Shown piece by piece: positions 36,537 through 48,479 of a stretch of DNA of 64,000 nt. The notes under the pieces were generated by a model, which saw only the letters and a list, made by a program, of their open reading frames with translations, was not told where the DNA came from and made no database searches. Position numbers and translations under genes: made by a program. The DNA comes from Plotosus lineatus (taxonomy: Eukaryota > Chordata > Actinopteri > Siluriformes > Plotosidae), in assembly GCA_024760905.1 (NCBI GenBank), contig CM045729.1, forward strand, positions 43,308,580-43,372,579, read 5' to 3'. The stretch's first letter is position 1, and each line of letters starts with the position of its first letter.

Positions 36537-37821
36537 GGTTCTGGTTTTCTTTGGGAGGGGAAAATTGAGATTTTTACTTTGTATAATGATTCCAACAATT
36601 GTGTATTTACTATATGTTCTGTTTATAGTAGATTTATATATGAAACAAAATGATTATATATAGATATATATATTATAAAAAATACAATCATATTTGGAAA
36701 AAAAAATGGAAGTGCAAGATGATCTGCTCGTGTAACTGCTCAGTGTACACTCTCTCCTCTCCTCCTGGCTGCAGTTGGTTTAGCACTGCACTGGTTCTAC
36801 CTTTACAGTCTAATGGCACTTCATAATGCAGCGACTTAACCTCATAATATCTACTGAACTGACTACAGTCTTTCTCAGTGAATGTTCTGGCAAGTTTGTC
36901 AATTTAGACCAAATGAACTTCAGCTCTCTGTTTGACGAGTCAGAATTCTTGATTGTGTATTATGCAGCTGCTTGACTTAAAAGCATTTGAATTAAGATTA
37001 ACTTGTTATTGTTGTACTGTAGCATGATCACTTACAAAACAAAATAGCTGCAGTGTTCCTTACTTTGTCAAGCCTCAGTTCTTTTACTGAATGACTCGCA
37101 CTAAAAAAAAAAAAAAAAAAAAGGTAATTGATGGAGAGTTTTGCTGAAGCTTTAATCAGTGTTCTTAATGAAGTAGCAGCTCCGATGGCTCACTTGACCA
37201 GAACTCACACATCACTTTGTAACAACAGTTTGAACTATGGCAGCCATTTTCTTTCTTTTTTTTCCATTCCACCTCAAACCCAATCTCTGTATGTACTCTA
37301 CTCAGTATCCAGATAATTAACGAAACCGAAAACAATCCCACACATTCCATTTATTTCCATTGTATTCCCATTTATTTTACCATTTGCCATTCCTTCTATT
37401 TTGCCATTAAATCTGGGCTCAGCTTGTTTTCAATGGCCCGCTGAAATTTCTGTATCGTTCTCCTTGCTCCACCTCTGCATGGTTTATGTGTCAGCATGCC
37501 TGTCTGTCCTTGTAACATATTTGCACAACCGATGAGCACTGTAGGACGAGACTTTTCCAGCATCAGAGAACGGCTTGGGACACGACCGCTTAATTGTTTG
37601 TTCTATGGTCAGGAAGCAGAAAGAACGATGCTCCTTGTGTCCAACATGTGCTTTTAACTTGTAAAATAAAAAAGGAATAGAAATCTAAATAATTTCAAAA
37701 CATTTGAGTATTTTACAAAACAAAACTATCTAACACTTATGACATACAGATAACAGATTTTATTGTATTTATGTAGAAATTTGTTTTAGCTGAACAACAC
37801 TACATATTTTGCCTGTGTAAC

Positions 37822-37824
<3 letters not shown>

Positions 37825-37873
<49 letters not shown>

Positions 37874-37874
37874 C

Positions 37875-37943
<69 letters not shown>

Positions 37944-37987
37944 TATATATATATACATACATATATATATATATATATATGTAAATA

Positions 37988-38019
<32 letters not shown>

Positions 38020-38020
38020 A

Positions 38021-38057
<37 letters not shown>
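37825..38057. repeat. compound (CA)n-(TA)n-(GT)n microsatellite
   Basis: A run of CA, TA, GT, TA and CA blocks, imperfectly mirror-symmetric. It generates long spurious open frames of alternating Tyr/Ile or Cys/Val. Confidence 0.95.
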
Positions 38058-38429
38058 AGAGTTTTCTCCCCTTCTTTAGATGTGTTTTTTGGGTTGAGAG
38101 AAGAGCATCTGGAGTCATCAAGGGCTGTGTCCAGTTGTTTGACAGGTATGTCATTCTCAGCCTGTACTTCCCTTTATAGCCAGTAATATATCTATGACCA
38201 CTGTGGCTCGAGAGCAGTTCTAGGTTTACAGACATAAGAAATGCATATTATTTTTATCACTTTGTTTTGATTTTGTTTCCATTGTTACAAAAGACATTTT
38301 TTCTTGGGACCTTTGCTCTAACATTGTCTTTGACTTCAACTATAAAGTATCTTGTTTTGGAAAACCACAATGTCTTGTTGTTTTATTATACCAACTATTT
38401 TTTGGTCAACAATAATTTATTGGAAAAGA

Positions 38430-38775
38430 ATACATTCCCCCGACCAAAACACAGTTGCACACTCTTTTGTTTCCATGGAGTTCATTCAGTCTTGATCACT
38501 GCATGTAATCTCCATGGCACTATTGTTCCAGTTGGTCAAGTCGAGGCTCAGAAACTGTAATGTGGCAATAAAATTAAGTGAGCTGATGACCTGAATGTAC
38601 TGAATGAGCAGGTGAGTACATCAATGCACTGTTTCTTTACTAATATAAACAGGGGACTGGCACCCAAAGTCCTGATCTTAACCCTTTTGAAAGTTTTCAG
38701 GTTGTGCTGGAGAAGACCTTTATGGAATGATTCAATTTTTCCCATCATGAATTTAAGACATCGATGAGAAATGGA
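38430..38775 (+). mobile_element. Tc1-like transposon remnant (same family as about 1090-1365)
   Basis: Near 38508-38625 it matches the 1170-1290 remnant. Near 38645-38740 the frame reads SPDLNPFEN..VLEK-like, reminiscent of the catalytic Glu motif (PDLNPIENLW) of Tc1 transposases. Strongly decayed. Confidence 0.6.
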
Positions 38776-38984
38776 CCCAACATTGGATGGAAATAATTAT
38801 GTTGCTTAAGTTTGTTAAAACAATGACACGACAATTATATGCTGAGATTCAGGTTAAAGGCTCTTTAAGAAAATAGTGTGCAAATGTTTTTGTTGGCTGT
38901 TTTTTTTTGTTTGTTTGTTTGTTTTTTGCCCAAGCAGTGTTCATATCTGTACACCTTATGCTATTATTAATCAAGTTGCAGCAG

Positions 38985-39338
38985 TCCATTCATTCATTCA
39001 TTTTCTAAGTCGCTTAATCCTAGTTAGGGTTATGGGTAGGCTGGCGCCCATTTCAGCCAACACTGGGCAAGGGCACAGTACACCTTAGACAGATCGCCAG
39101 GCCATCACAGGGCTTGACACAACCATTCACACTCTCACATAGGGGCGATTTTTTTTTTAAGAGCCAGTGAGCCTACTGTGCATGTTTTTGGACTGTGAGA
39201 GGAAACCGGAGGAAACCCGCCCAAGCAAAGCTAGAACATGCAAAGTTCATACAGAAACGCCCCAAGCTTGAAATCGAACTTAGGACCTTCTTGCTGTGAG
39301 GCGGACGTGCTAACTGCTACACCACAGTGCCACCAGTG
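38985..39338 (-). mobile_element. SINE family B, reverse strand, nearly full length
   Basis: Read on +: CATTCATTCATTCATTTTCT AAGTCGCTTAATCC (tail), GCCCATTTCAGCC, GATCGCCAGGCCATCACAGG, TGTTTTTGGACTGTGAGAGG AAACC, and the head TAACTGCTACACCACAGTGC CACC. Confidence 0.85.
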
Positions 39339-39814
39339 GCAGCAATACAATGCAAAATAAATCATACAGGTACAAGTCAGTCTCTGGTGACATCCAACAG
39401 GCCATGTATGCAGTACAGATTCTTTCACAGTTGGTCTGCTTAAACTGACCATTTTCAACAAGACCAAACTTTCAGTGAATAGAAGCCACGCCCTAACAGG
39501 TAGCTTTTCAACTTGCGCATATTCTAATGGAAGGAAGCAAACAATTATGGGGTAATGCTGCTTGATCCCAAAAGGCAAAATGAATCTATCATGAGGTATA
39601 ACTACCTTGTCCAAGTCATCAGAAAAGATCACAGGTGGGTATTAGCAGAGCAACTAACTATGTGAGGGTGGGATTAAATCAACAGGTCCCACACACCAAT
39701 AACAATCGGAAGATAATGAGTTGGGTGTGGTTAGTCTTGGATACAGTACTTATCAGTATATTAAATACAGTGCCACCCTGATGCATACTGACATACATAT
39801 CCAGGTAAATGATG

Positions 39815-40125
39815 ATGCATCAGGGTGACATAGTGGTTACTATATCTGCCTCACAGCTAGAAGGTCCTGGGTTCTGTTCCCAGGTGCAGGTGATTGTGTG
39901 CTCCGCATGCTTGTGTGGGTTTACTCCCACAGTCCAAAGACATGCACATTAGGCTAAGCAACTCTTCCAAATTGCCCCTTGGTGTGGCTGTGAGTGTGAA
40001 TGGTTGCATCTGTGTTTTGCAGCAGTGGTCCTGTGAGATGTTTATGGTGTGCCCTGCCTTTGCCCACTGTCAGCGGAGATGGGTACCAGCCTTCCTGTGA
40101 CCCTAAAAGGATATGCAGCAATTCA
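39815..40125 (+). mobile_element. SINE family B
   Basis: GGGTGACATAGTGGTTACTA, AAGGTCCTGGGTTCTGTTCC, CAGTCCAAAGACATGCACAT TAGG and GAGATGGGTACCAGCCTTCC TGTGACCC in family order. Confidence 0.85.
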
Positions 40126-40129
40126 TCAG

Positions 40130-40810
40130 AGATTTGTTAAGATGTTTGCCCTTCTATCTGAGCCACCGCGTCAGTTGATATCATTGAGGTTTTATATTGC
40201 CTTTGAGAAGAACCGGCTGTGGATATTTTTTCCTGCTAAACCACCATGTCCAATTTTATTGGCATCATACGGTCATATGAAGTTCACGCTGTTTTGTTGC
40301 GGTAGACAAAATGCTGTGTTATTTGTAACCTAATACGTGTTTTTAAACTCATTTAGAGGTCTTTACTATATAAGATATGGAAAAGTAAGAAAACAAATGC
40401 CACTTGCTTTATTTGACAGTGAGTGTGTATCAATTTTTTTTTCCATTTGGATTAATAAATATTTATTAAATGAGGTGAACTAGGATATGAAGAATTATTC
40501 AGATAGAGTGCATTATAAGGCACTCTAAGATCTCTATAATTCTCCATAACATACTAAAGCTAAATTCTACATTTGTTTTATAATCGTTCAAATTATGTCA
40601 CTTTTTTGTTTGTTGACTTTGCATTTATTTACATCACCTGTGTGTGTAATTAGCCATTTAACAAGTTTGTGTTCCGTTACTGTTTGGCGGTGATTTTGAC
40701 AGAAGGGTTTTTTTTATTTTTTTGCCTGCCTGCCCGAGTTAGTTTGTAAATTTTATTTTGTTCAAGGCTGAGTGGTGGTGTCTGAGCCTTTTTTGTTTGT
40801 TTGTTTTCAA
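40130..40810. other. intergenic, no recognisable feature
   Basis: Nothing supported; AT-rich. Confidence 0.4.
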
Positions 40811-40812
40811 TT

Positions 40813-41625
40813 ACCGTATGCAACCTGATAAGCGCCCAGGGCGCTTAAAAATTGGAGTGGGTGGGCATTTATTAAAATTCTACCAGCGGAGTGGAACGGT
40901 AAGTATTTATTATTGAGGTGGAAAACATGAATAATAACAGAACAATAAAAGAGTTTTACTGGTATTTGTGTTATTCATTTTGTGTTATAAACCAAACTAC
41001 TTACACGACAGCTGAAAATAAACAGAAAATAGTCCAATTTAAAAAAAAAAAATCCCATACTTTTCCCTGCCTTTATACATTTCCTTTAAACATTTTCCCG
41101 GAGGTAAAATCGAGCCTGTCAAGTTTAGCACATGGCACATTAAACAGATCAGCACGAACATAAACAAAAGCACACGGCCAGGAAAGTCTTTAAATTTATG
41201 AAGTTAGTGAGCAGGAGAATCGGGTAAAAAATATTCATCACTTTCTGATGGGTCCATATCTGGCTCATCGCTTCATTTATTCAGAGCATCCCATAGTTTT
41301 GCTGTAACAGTTTCTAATGGTTCATCAGTTGTTGGACATTTACCAAAAGAACAGCAAAATATTTTCCTGTTTTTGAAAGCACGGCGGAACAATCAAATGT
41401 GTTGTTACTGATGAACATTATAGACATTCCCCAGTGGCAGAGGGTCTTGAAATACCCTGTAAACTCACTTTTACAGGCAGTGAATGTCTCATTTTACTGT
41501 TACAGAGACCGATCAAATAAAATTGGTAAGTTTGAGCTACGATTTTGCTTTTCGTACACATGGGTGGTTATTAGACATAAGATTAAAAAACACTGGGGGG
41601 GGTATTATGTCAATCACAGTATATT
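40813..41625 (-). mobile_element. 0.8-kb repeat, first of two copies (pogo-like remnant suspected)
   Basis: It is a diverged direct duplicate of 47648-48472 along its whole length. It starts with ACCGTATGCAACCTGATAAG CGCCC. On - it retains peptide-like sequence also seen in the second copy (TTDEPLETVTAKL, WSDEPDMD-type acidic stretch). Such acidic tails occur at the C-terminus of pogo/Tigger transposases, but this is weak evidence. Confidence 0.6.
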
Positions 41626-41807
41626 ATAAATAATATATTGTTTTGTGGAGTTGCCGCAGCCTTGTTTGGTTTTCTATAGGGGCATGGACACGGAATCATC
41701 ATCCAAGTCATGATCCATGCCAATGGCGTCCGAGAAAAATTTCCTTACATGAAGCTTTTATTTAGACATAAGTACAGTATTATCAATGAGGAGCTGAAAT
41801 TATTTGG

Positions 41808-42333
<526 letters not shown>

Positions 42334-42607
42334 CCTCTAAAATGAGTTTGTAAGGAAGCTTTAGAAGAATACCAAGAGTGCTCAGAGCTTCATTTAGAAT
42401 GCTTTTTAATTTGTTTAACACATCCTAATCACTACATACTTTCACACTTTTATAGTGTCAATGGTTTTATTAGTATATTTAAACAATAATAATGAAAAAA
42501 CTTTTATAAGCGAGTGTGGCTGGTAACTGATTGCCCACTTGTATATTAGATCATGTCCAATGAGTGAAACGCCCAAGGTGCTTATTACTGCACATTACAA
42601 TGTGTGT

Positions 42608-42608
42608 G

Positions 42609-42662
<54 letters not shown>
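42608..42662. repeat. (CT)n microsatellite
   Basis: About 26 CT units. Confidence 0.97.
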
Positions 42663-42664
<2 letters not shown>

Positions 42665-43940
42665 CATCTTCTTCCCTCCCTCCCCTTATTTGTTTAGTGC
42701 AGATATTTGTAACTTTAAATGAATGAGTTTACAAACAAATATTAATTTATTTATGCTTTGATAAGATAAAAATAATGTAAAGCAATCCTAATCGTTTCTC
42801 ACTAATTATTATGAAGAATGTAAACCCTCACCTCAAATCAGACACATTTAAATTATATTTTATTTTATGTTTTTACCATAGTTCCGGTATTAGTGGATCT
42901 CCATACCTATACAAATGTAGGAAAGCTATGAGCTCAATTTTATGTCTGTGCGTCGCCGCCGTGATCATCGTTGAGTGCACTTGCACTTCACAGCTTACTT
43001 AACATATCCATGTTTCTATAAACTTGATCATGCAAACATTTTCCGAGTTCTGCTTTTAGGCAGTGCCTAAACATTTGTTATTTTGTTTGATGTTAAAGTC
43101 AGAATTCCAAAGTTTTGGTTTGAATTATAAATTGAATGCTAGTTTTAACCTCAATCCGTATCAAAAATATGAGGAAAATAGAATTTAAATCATTGTTGGC
43201 TAAAAGTATAAAAGCCTGCATTGATTTCTCTGACCAGTGGAGGGTAGCAGGGAGGACCAGGCCTGGAGTCTCTCCAAAGATTATCAGCAATCTTGTGTGA
43301 GACATGCATGGGTCAGATATCTGTCTAAATAAGCAGGTACTTGTCTGAACAACTGATAAAAACAAACAGCAAACAAAGAAAGGGCAGCTGACCTGTAAAG
43401 CCATTGTTAAATAAACCGGATTAAGACTAATTCTGCTTTGTTTACCAGGCTCCAGTCTTCTGTGTTAAAACTGGAAATATATACAAAGTGTAGACCTGTA
43501 CAACTCAAAATGTTTAAATGTTCATAAATTCTGAGATATTTGATATGTGGAAGATTATCTGGGGATATACAAATGAACTCTGGTGTAATGGAAGCATAAC
43601 AAAGCAAATGGAGACACAAGGGACACTATTTAGAGTCATTAAAGACACGATTTCAGACGCGATAAAGAAGACGTGAAGTTGGTGAATGTGTTCATATTCC
43701 TGGATGTTTAGGAGCTGAGGTGCCTGTGAAACTGAAGCAGTTCATCAGTAGGTGACTGTCGACCATGCTGGCTAACCTCATAACCTCTGCCCTGTCGCTC
43801 AGGGTTCAGTAAACTCAGCAGCAGCTCGACACGTGATGTGAGACGCTCGTTTTCCTGATCAGATTCTTGTGAAACCTCTATCCCGCAATAAAACCCTGAC
43901 AAGGAATGGAATTATGATATAGCGAAGAGCAAGTTATTTT
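42665..43940. other. intergenic, no recognisable feature
   Basis: Nothing supported: no exon-like or repeat-like sequence recognised. Confidence 0.4.
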
Positions 43941-43944
43941 CTTC

Positions 43945-44140
43945 ACCACAATGAGGTCAGAACTACCAGGCAGAAGGCCCAGAGGAAGACCAAAGAGACG
44001 ATTCATGGATGTGGTGAAGGAGGACATGAAGGCAGTTGGTGTAAGAGAAGAAGATGCAGAGGATAGGGTGAGATAGAGGCAGATGATTCGCTGTGGCGAC
44101 CCCTGAAGAGAACAGCCGACAGGAAAAGAAGAAGAATGAC
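43945..44140 (+). mobile_element. RTE LINE, 5'-truncated 3'-end fragment
   Basis: GAACTACCAGGCAGAAGGCC CAGAGGAAGACC to GATTCGCTGTGGCGACCCCT GAAG and GGAAAAGAAGAAG is the last 190 bp of the RTE LINE (compare 50888-51072). The encoded RGRPKRRFMDVVKEDMKAVG is kept, but the frame is too short to matter. Confidence 0.9.
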
Positions 44141-44162
44141 TATCCTGGCTGTGGTTACGTGT

Positions 44163-44206
<44 letters not shown>

Positions 44207-44230
44207 CACACACATACACACACATACAGA
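44163..44230. repeat. (CT)n-(CA)n microsatellite
   Basis: CT units at about 44166-44204 followed by CACACATACA repeats, directly beyond the RTE 3' end. Confidence 0.95.
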
Positions 44231-44234
44231 TGCT

Positions 44235-45195
44235 GTGTCCGTACTTTCTTCAGCTCATCCTCTTCATTAAGGCTCCTCAGTCTGTTATTAGCATCTCCTC
44301 TATGAGCGTCTCCTTTCAGTACACTGCTCTAGTTTTTAATTGTGGTACTGTATGGTGGTGGAGGCGTGTTGAAGCCCTGCACCAAATTACAGATCAGGAC
44401 TTTCCGAGTTGTTTTGATATGATGTAGAAAAAGGCTCATGTGCTGTAAGGGAGGCTGAGTTGTAGTTCTCATGGATGGTCTCAAAAACGCTGTAGACTTC
44501 CTAGATGGCCTGCGCCCATTTTTCCTCACTCTTGCTTTGGTCTTGATGACAATTGTTGAGTATGGTTAAAATCAAATATGTAAAAATAAAATATAAATGT
44601 CAAATAAAATAACCACAAAGAAAGTACTGTAATTCAACTTGAATGATTTTAGAAGGTGGCATCATGGTTAGCACGTCTGCATTACAGCACGTTTCTACAT
44701 TAAACGCTGGGGCTTCCTTATAAACCCACATGTATCGCATGAGATATTTTAAACAGTGTTAGATTGAGAATATGTTTGTCATGTAACCTGCACATGGTGG
44801 TTGTATGTCAACCGAGTTTCTACGGAATATCAGACAAGAATTTTTTTTGGTGGTATTTGAACAAAACTATCACTCTTGTATTGTACAGTTTGCCTTACAG
44901 GCCTGATCTATTTCCCCCATAACTGACGTACAGTATATTTACATGTCAACACAACTATGCAATTTTGAAATGTATCTCGCCCTGACCTACGTCAGATCCT
45001 TTTGCTGTAGCATCACTAAATTTGTATGACAAAAATAAGAGAAAAAAAAAAAGAAAGAAATCACAGGTGGCTTGTGAAAGGAGTTTTAGTTTTGTTTGTT
45101 TACTTTAGTGTGGTCTGCTTTGTACAGCAAGATGAGGTGAAACTGACAGTATGCATGCTGGGTAAAATTTGTCTAACATCTCAAGAACTGGATGT
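44235..45195. other. intergenic, no recognisable feature
   Basis: Nothing supported. Confidence 0.4.
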
Positions 45196-45199
45196 TCGA

Positions 45200-45336
45200 A
45201 CCGAGACAAAGCACAGCTTATCTGGACTTCCGATCTTTCAAGTGAGCAAGTACGCATTTAATACCTGTTTAGTACTTAACCTTCACTTGCTCAATTGAAA
45301 GATCGGAAGTCTGGATAAGCCATGTTCTGTCTCACA
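45200..45336. repeat. short foldback (hairpin) element
   Basis: About 45200-45251 and 45285-45336 are inverted copies (GCTTATCTGGACTTCCGATC TTTCAAGTGAGCAAG against the complement GCTTATCCAGACTTCCGATC TTTCAATTGAGCAAG), with a 33-bp loop. There is no obvious target duplication. It may be a small palindromic MITE. Confidence 0.85.
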
Positions 45337-45387
45337 AGCATCATACTTTGCGACAAGTGCCTACATTCGGTGGAGGGCCTCACATAT

Positions 45388-47527
45388 CTTCTTCTTTTCC
45401 TTTCGGCTTTTCCCTTCAGGGGTCGCCACAGCGAATCATCTGCCTCCATCTCACCCTATCCTTTGCATCTTCTTCTCTTACACCAACGACCTTCATGTCC
45501 TCCTTTACCACATCCATGAATCGTCTCTTTGGTCTTCCTCTAGGCCTTTTGCCTGGTAGTTCCAGCCTCAGCATCCTATTACCAATATACTCACTATCCC
45601 TCCTCTGTACATGTCCAAACCATCTCAATCTAGCCTCTCTGACTTTGTCTCCAAAACGTCTTACATGTGCTGTCCCTCTGACGTACTCATTCCTAATCCT
45701 ATCCATCCTCGTTACTCCCAAAGAGAACCTCAACATTTTCATCTCTGCTACCTCCAACTCTGCCTCCTGTCTTTTCCCCAGGGCCACTGTTTCTAACCCA
45801 TACAGCATCGTTGGCCTCAACACCGTTTGTACACTTTTCCTTTCATTTTTGCCGATACCCTCCTATCACACATCACACCGGACACTTTTCTCCAACCATT
45901 CCAACCTGCCTGCACACGCTTCTTGACCTCTTTTCCACACTCGCCATTGCTCTGGATTGTTGAGCCTAAGTACTTAAAATCCTCCACCTTTCTTATCTCT
46001 GCTCCCTGTAATCTCACCGTTCCTCTTTGGTCCTTGGCATTCATGCACATGTATTCTGTCTTACTGAGGCTAATCTTCATTCCCCTCCTTTCCAGGGCAT
46101 ACCTCCACCTCTCTAGATTTTCCTGCCCTTGTTCTCTGCTCTCACTACAGATTACAATGTCATCTGCAAACATCATAGTCCATGGGAAATCTTGTCTAAC
46201 CTCGTCTGTCAGCCTGTCCATCACCATAGCGAACAAGAAGGGGCTGAGAGCTGACCCTTGATGCAGTCCCACCTCCACCTTGAACTCTTCTGTCACACCG
46301 ACAGCACACCTCACCACTGTCTTACATCTCTCATACATGTCCTTCACCACTCTAACATACTTCTCTGCCACTCCAGACTTCCTCATGCAATACCACAGTT
46401 CTTCTCTCGGCACCCTGTCATATGCTTTCTCCAGATCCACAAAGGCACAATGCAGCTCCGTCTGACCTTCTCTGTACTTCTCCATTAACATCCTCAAGGC
46501 AAACACTGCATCTGTGGTGCTCTTTCTGGGCATGAAACCAAACTGTTGTTCACAAATGCTGACTTCTGCCCTTAGTCTAGCTTCCACTATTCTTTCCCAT
46601 AACTTCATCGTATGGCTCATCAACTTTATCCCTCTGTAGTTGCCACAACTCTGCACGTCTCCCTTGTTCTTAAAAATGGGCACCAGCACACTTCTCCTCC
46701 ATTCCTCTGGCATCCTCTCACTCTCTAAGACCTTGTTAAATGTTCTTGTCAGAAAATCTACTGCTACCTCTCCTAGACACTTCCATACCTCCACCGGTAT
46801 GTCATCAGGACCAACTGCCTTTCCATTCTTCATCCTCTTCAATGCCCTCCTCACTTCACCCTTACTAATCTTTGCTACTTCCTGGTCCTCAACAGTCACC
46901 TCTTCTACTCTTTTTCTCTCTCATTTTCCTCATTCATCAGCTCTTCAAAGTACTCTTTCCATCTTCCCAGCACACTTCTGTCATCAGTCAATACATTTCC
47001 CTCTCTGTCCTTTATCAATCTAACTTGCTGCACGTCCTTCCCATCTCTATTTCTCTGCTGTGCCAACCTGTATAAATAATTTTCTCCCTCCTTACTTTCC
47101 AGCCGAGCATACAAGTCATCAAACGCACTCTGTTTGGCCTTTGACACTGCTACCTTTGCCTTACGCTGTGTCTCCCTGTACTCCTGTTTACTCTCTTCGG
47201 TTTTGTCAATGTCCCACTTCTTCTTAGCTAATCTCTTCCTTTGTACACACTCCTGCACTTCCTCATTCCACCACCAAGTCTCCTTATCTACTTTCCTTCT
47301 AGATGACACACCAAGTATTCTCCTACCTGTCTCCCTGATCACATTCGCTGTAGTTGTCCAGTCATCTGGAAGCACTTCCTGACCACCCAAAGCCTGTTTC
47401 AACTCCTCCTTGAAGACAACCCGACACTCTTCCTTTTTCAACTTCCACCACTTTGTCTTCTGCTCTGCCTTTGCCTTCTTCACCTTCCTCACCATCAGCA
47501 TCATCCTGCACACCACCATCCTATGCT
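45388..47527 (-). pseudogene. RTE LINE, 5'-truncated, frameshifted reverse transcriptase
   Basis: On -, sequence from CAAACAGCATAGGATGGTGG (47525, equivalent to 52842 of the near-complete copy) to the terminal GAAGAAG at 45388. Pieces: linker and pre-RT region 47520-46905, RT 46899-45817 (NGKAVGPDDIPVEVWK, FVDLEKAYDRVPREELW, GLHQGSALSPFLFAMVMDRL, FADDIVICSE) and C-terminal region 45823-45416 (RWFGHVQRRDSEYIGNRMLR). Two frame breaks separate them. The endonuclease is missing, the usual 5' truncation of LINE insertions. It lies opposite in orientation to the copies at 50051 and 51844, so the region holds a large inverted repeat. Confidence 0.93.
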
Positions 47528-47560
47528 GTTTGTATATATATATATATGTGTGTGTGTGTG

Positions 47561-47628
<68 letters not shown>

Positions 47629-47647
47629 TACATACATACATACATAC
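47528..47647. repeat. compound (TA)n-(TG)n-(TA)n-(CA)n-(CATA)n microsatellite
   Basis: About 120 bp exactly at the 5' truncation point of the RTE copy. Confidence 0.95.
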
Positions 47648-48472
47648 ACCATATTCGACGTGATAAGCACCCAGGGCACTAATTGGAATGGATGGGCACT
47701 TATTAAATTACCAGCAGAGTGGAACGGTAAGTACTTATTACCATTGAGTGGAAAACATGAATAACAACAGAACAATAAAAGAGTTTTACTAGTATTTGCG
47801 TTATTCATTTTGGGGTATCAACCAAACTACTTGCATGAAATCTGAAAATAAACAGAAAACAGCATAAATTAAAAAAAAGACCCCTTACTTTTCCCTCCCG
47901 GTGCTGTTCCTTTAACATTTTCCGAAAGTAAAATCAAGCCAATCACCATGAATGCCAACTTTAGCACATGACATGTTGAACCAATCACCACGAACATGAA
48001 CAAAAGCATATGGCCAGGAATATCTTTAAATTTATGAAGTTAGTAAGCAGGAAATTGGGGTGAAAAATACTTGTCATCAGTTTCTGATAGGTCCATATCT
48101 GGCTCATCGCTCCATTCATTCAGAGCATTTGATAGTTTTGCTGTAGCAGTTTCTAATGGTTCATCGGTTGTTGAACATTTACCAAGATAACACAGCAAAA
48201 TATTTTCCTGTTTTTTAAAGCATGGCGAAACAATCAAATGTGTTGTTACTGACAAACATAGATATTCTTCAGTGGCGAGGGGTCATGAAATACTATGTAA
48301 ACTCATTTTTACAGGCGGTGAACACCTCATTTTATGGTTACAGAGACTGATCAAATAAAATTGGTAAATTTGATCTACGATTTTGCTACCAGTAAACATG
48401 GCAATTATTAGACATAAGATCAAAAACACTGGGGGGGGGGCGGGGGGGGGGGGCTTGGCGCTTATTACGTAT
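47648..48472 (-). mobile_element. 0.8-kb repeat, second copy
   Basis: Direct duplicate of 40813-41625. It starts ACCATATTCGACGTGATAAG CACCC and ends GGCTTGGCGCTTATTACG. The two ends are partly inverted (GTGATAAGCGCCC type against GTAATAAGCGCC), which suggests a DNA transposon. On - at about 48255-48040, ENILLCYLGKCSTTDEPLET and DEPDMDLSETDD are kept. Runs of G at 48431-48453. Confidence 0.6.
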
Positions 48473-48479
48473 ATATATA

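Larger units (their letters stand above)
34077..37690 (+). other. hdac4: probable hdac4 3' untranslated region
   Basis: No further coding exon follows the stop. The sequence is AT-rich, largely free of the dispersed TE families seen elsewhere, and holds a canonical AATAAA at 37665-37670, which I take as a candidate polyadenylation signal. Human HDAC4 also has a multi-kilobase 3' UTR. Inside are a (GT)n tract at about 35670-35760, a (GT)n-(AT)n compound at about 35934-36020 and a (CA)n at about 36487-36531, plus AU-rich runs near 36610-36700. The end point is inferred; earlier or later cleavage is possible. Confidence 0.5.

Noticed and set aside
45348..45926. 192-codon frame on + (and similar frames at 50484-51155 and 52991-53734 on -)
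   Set aside because: Complementary shadows of the RTE reverse transcriptase.
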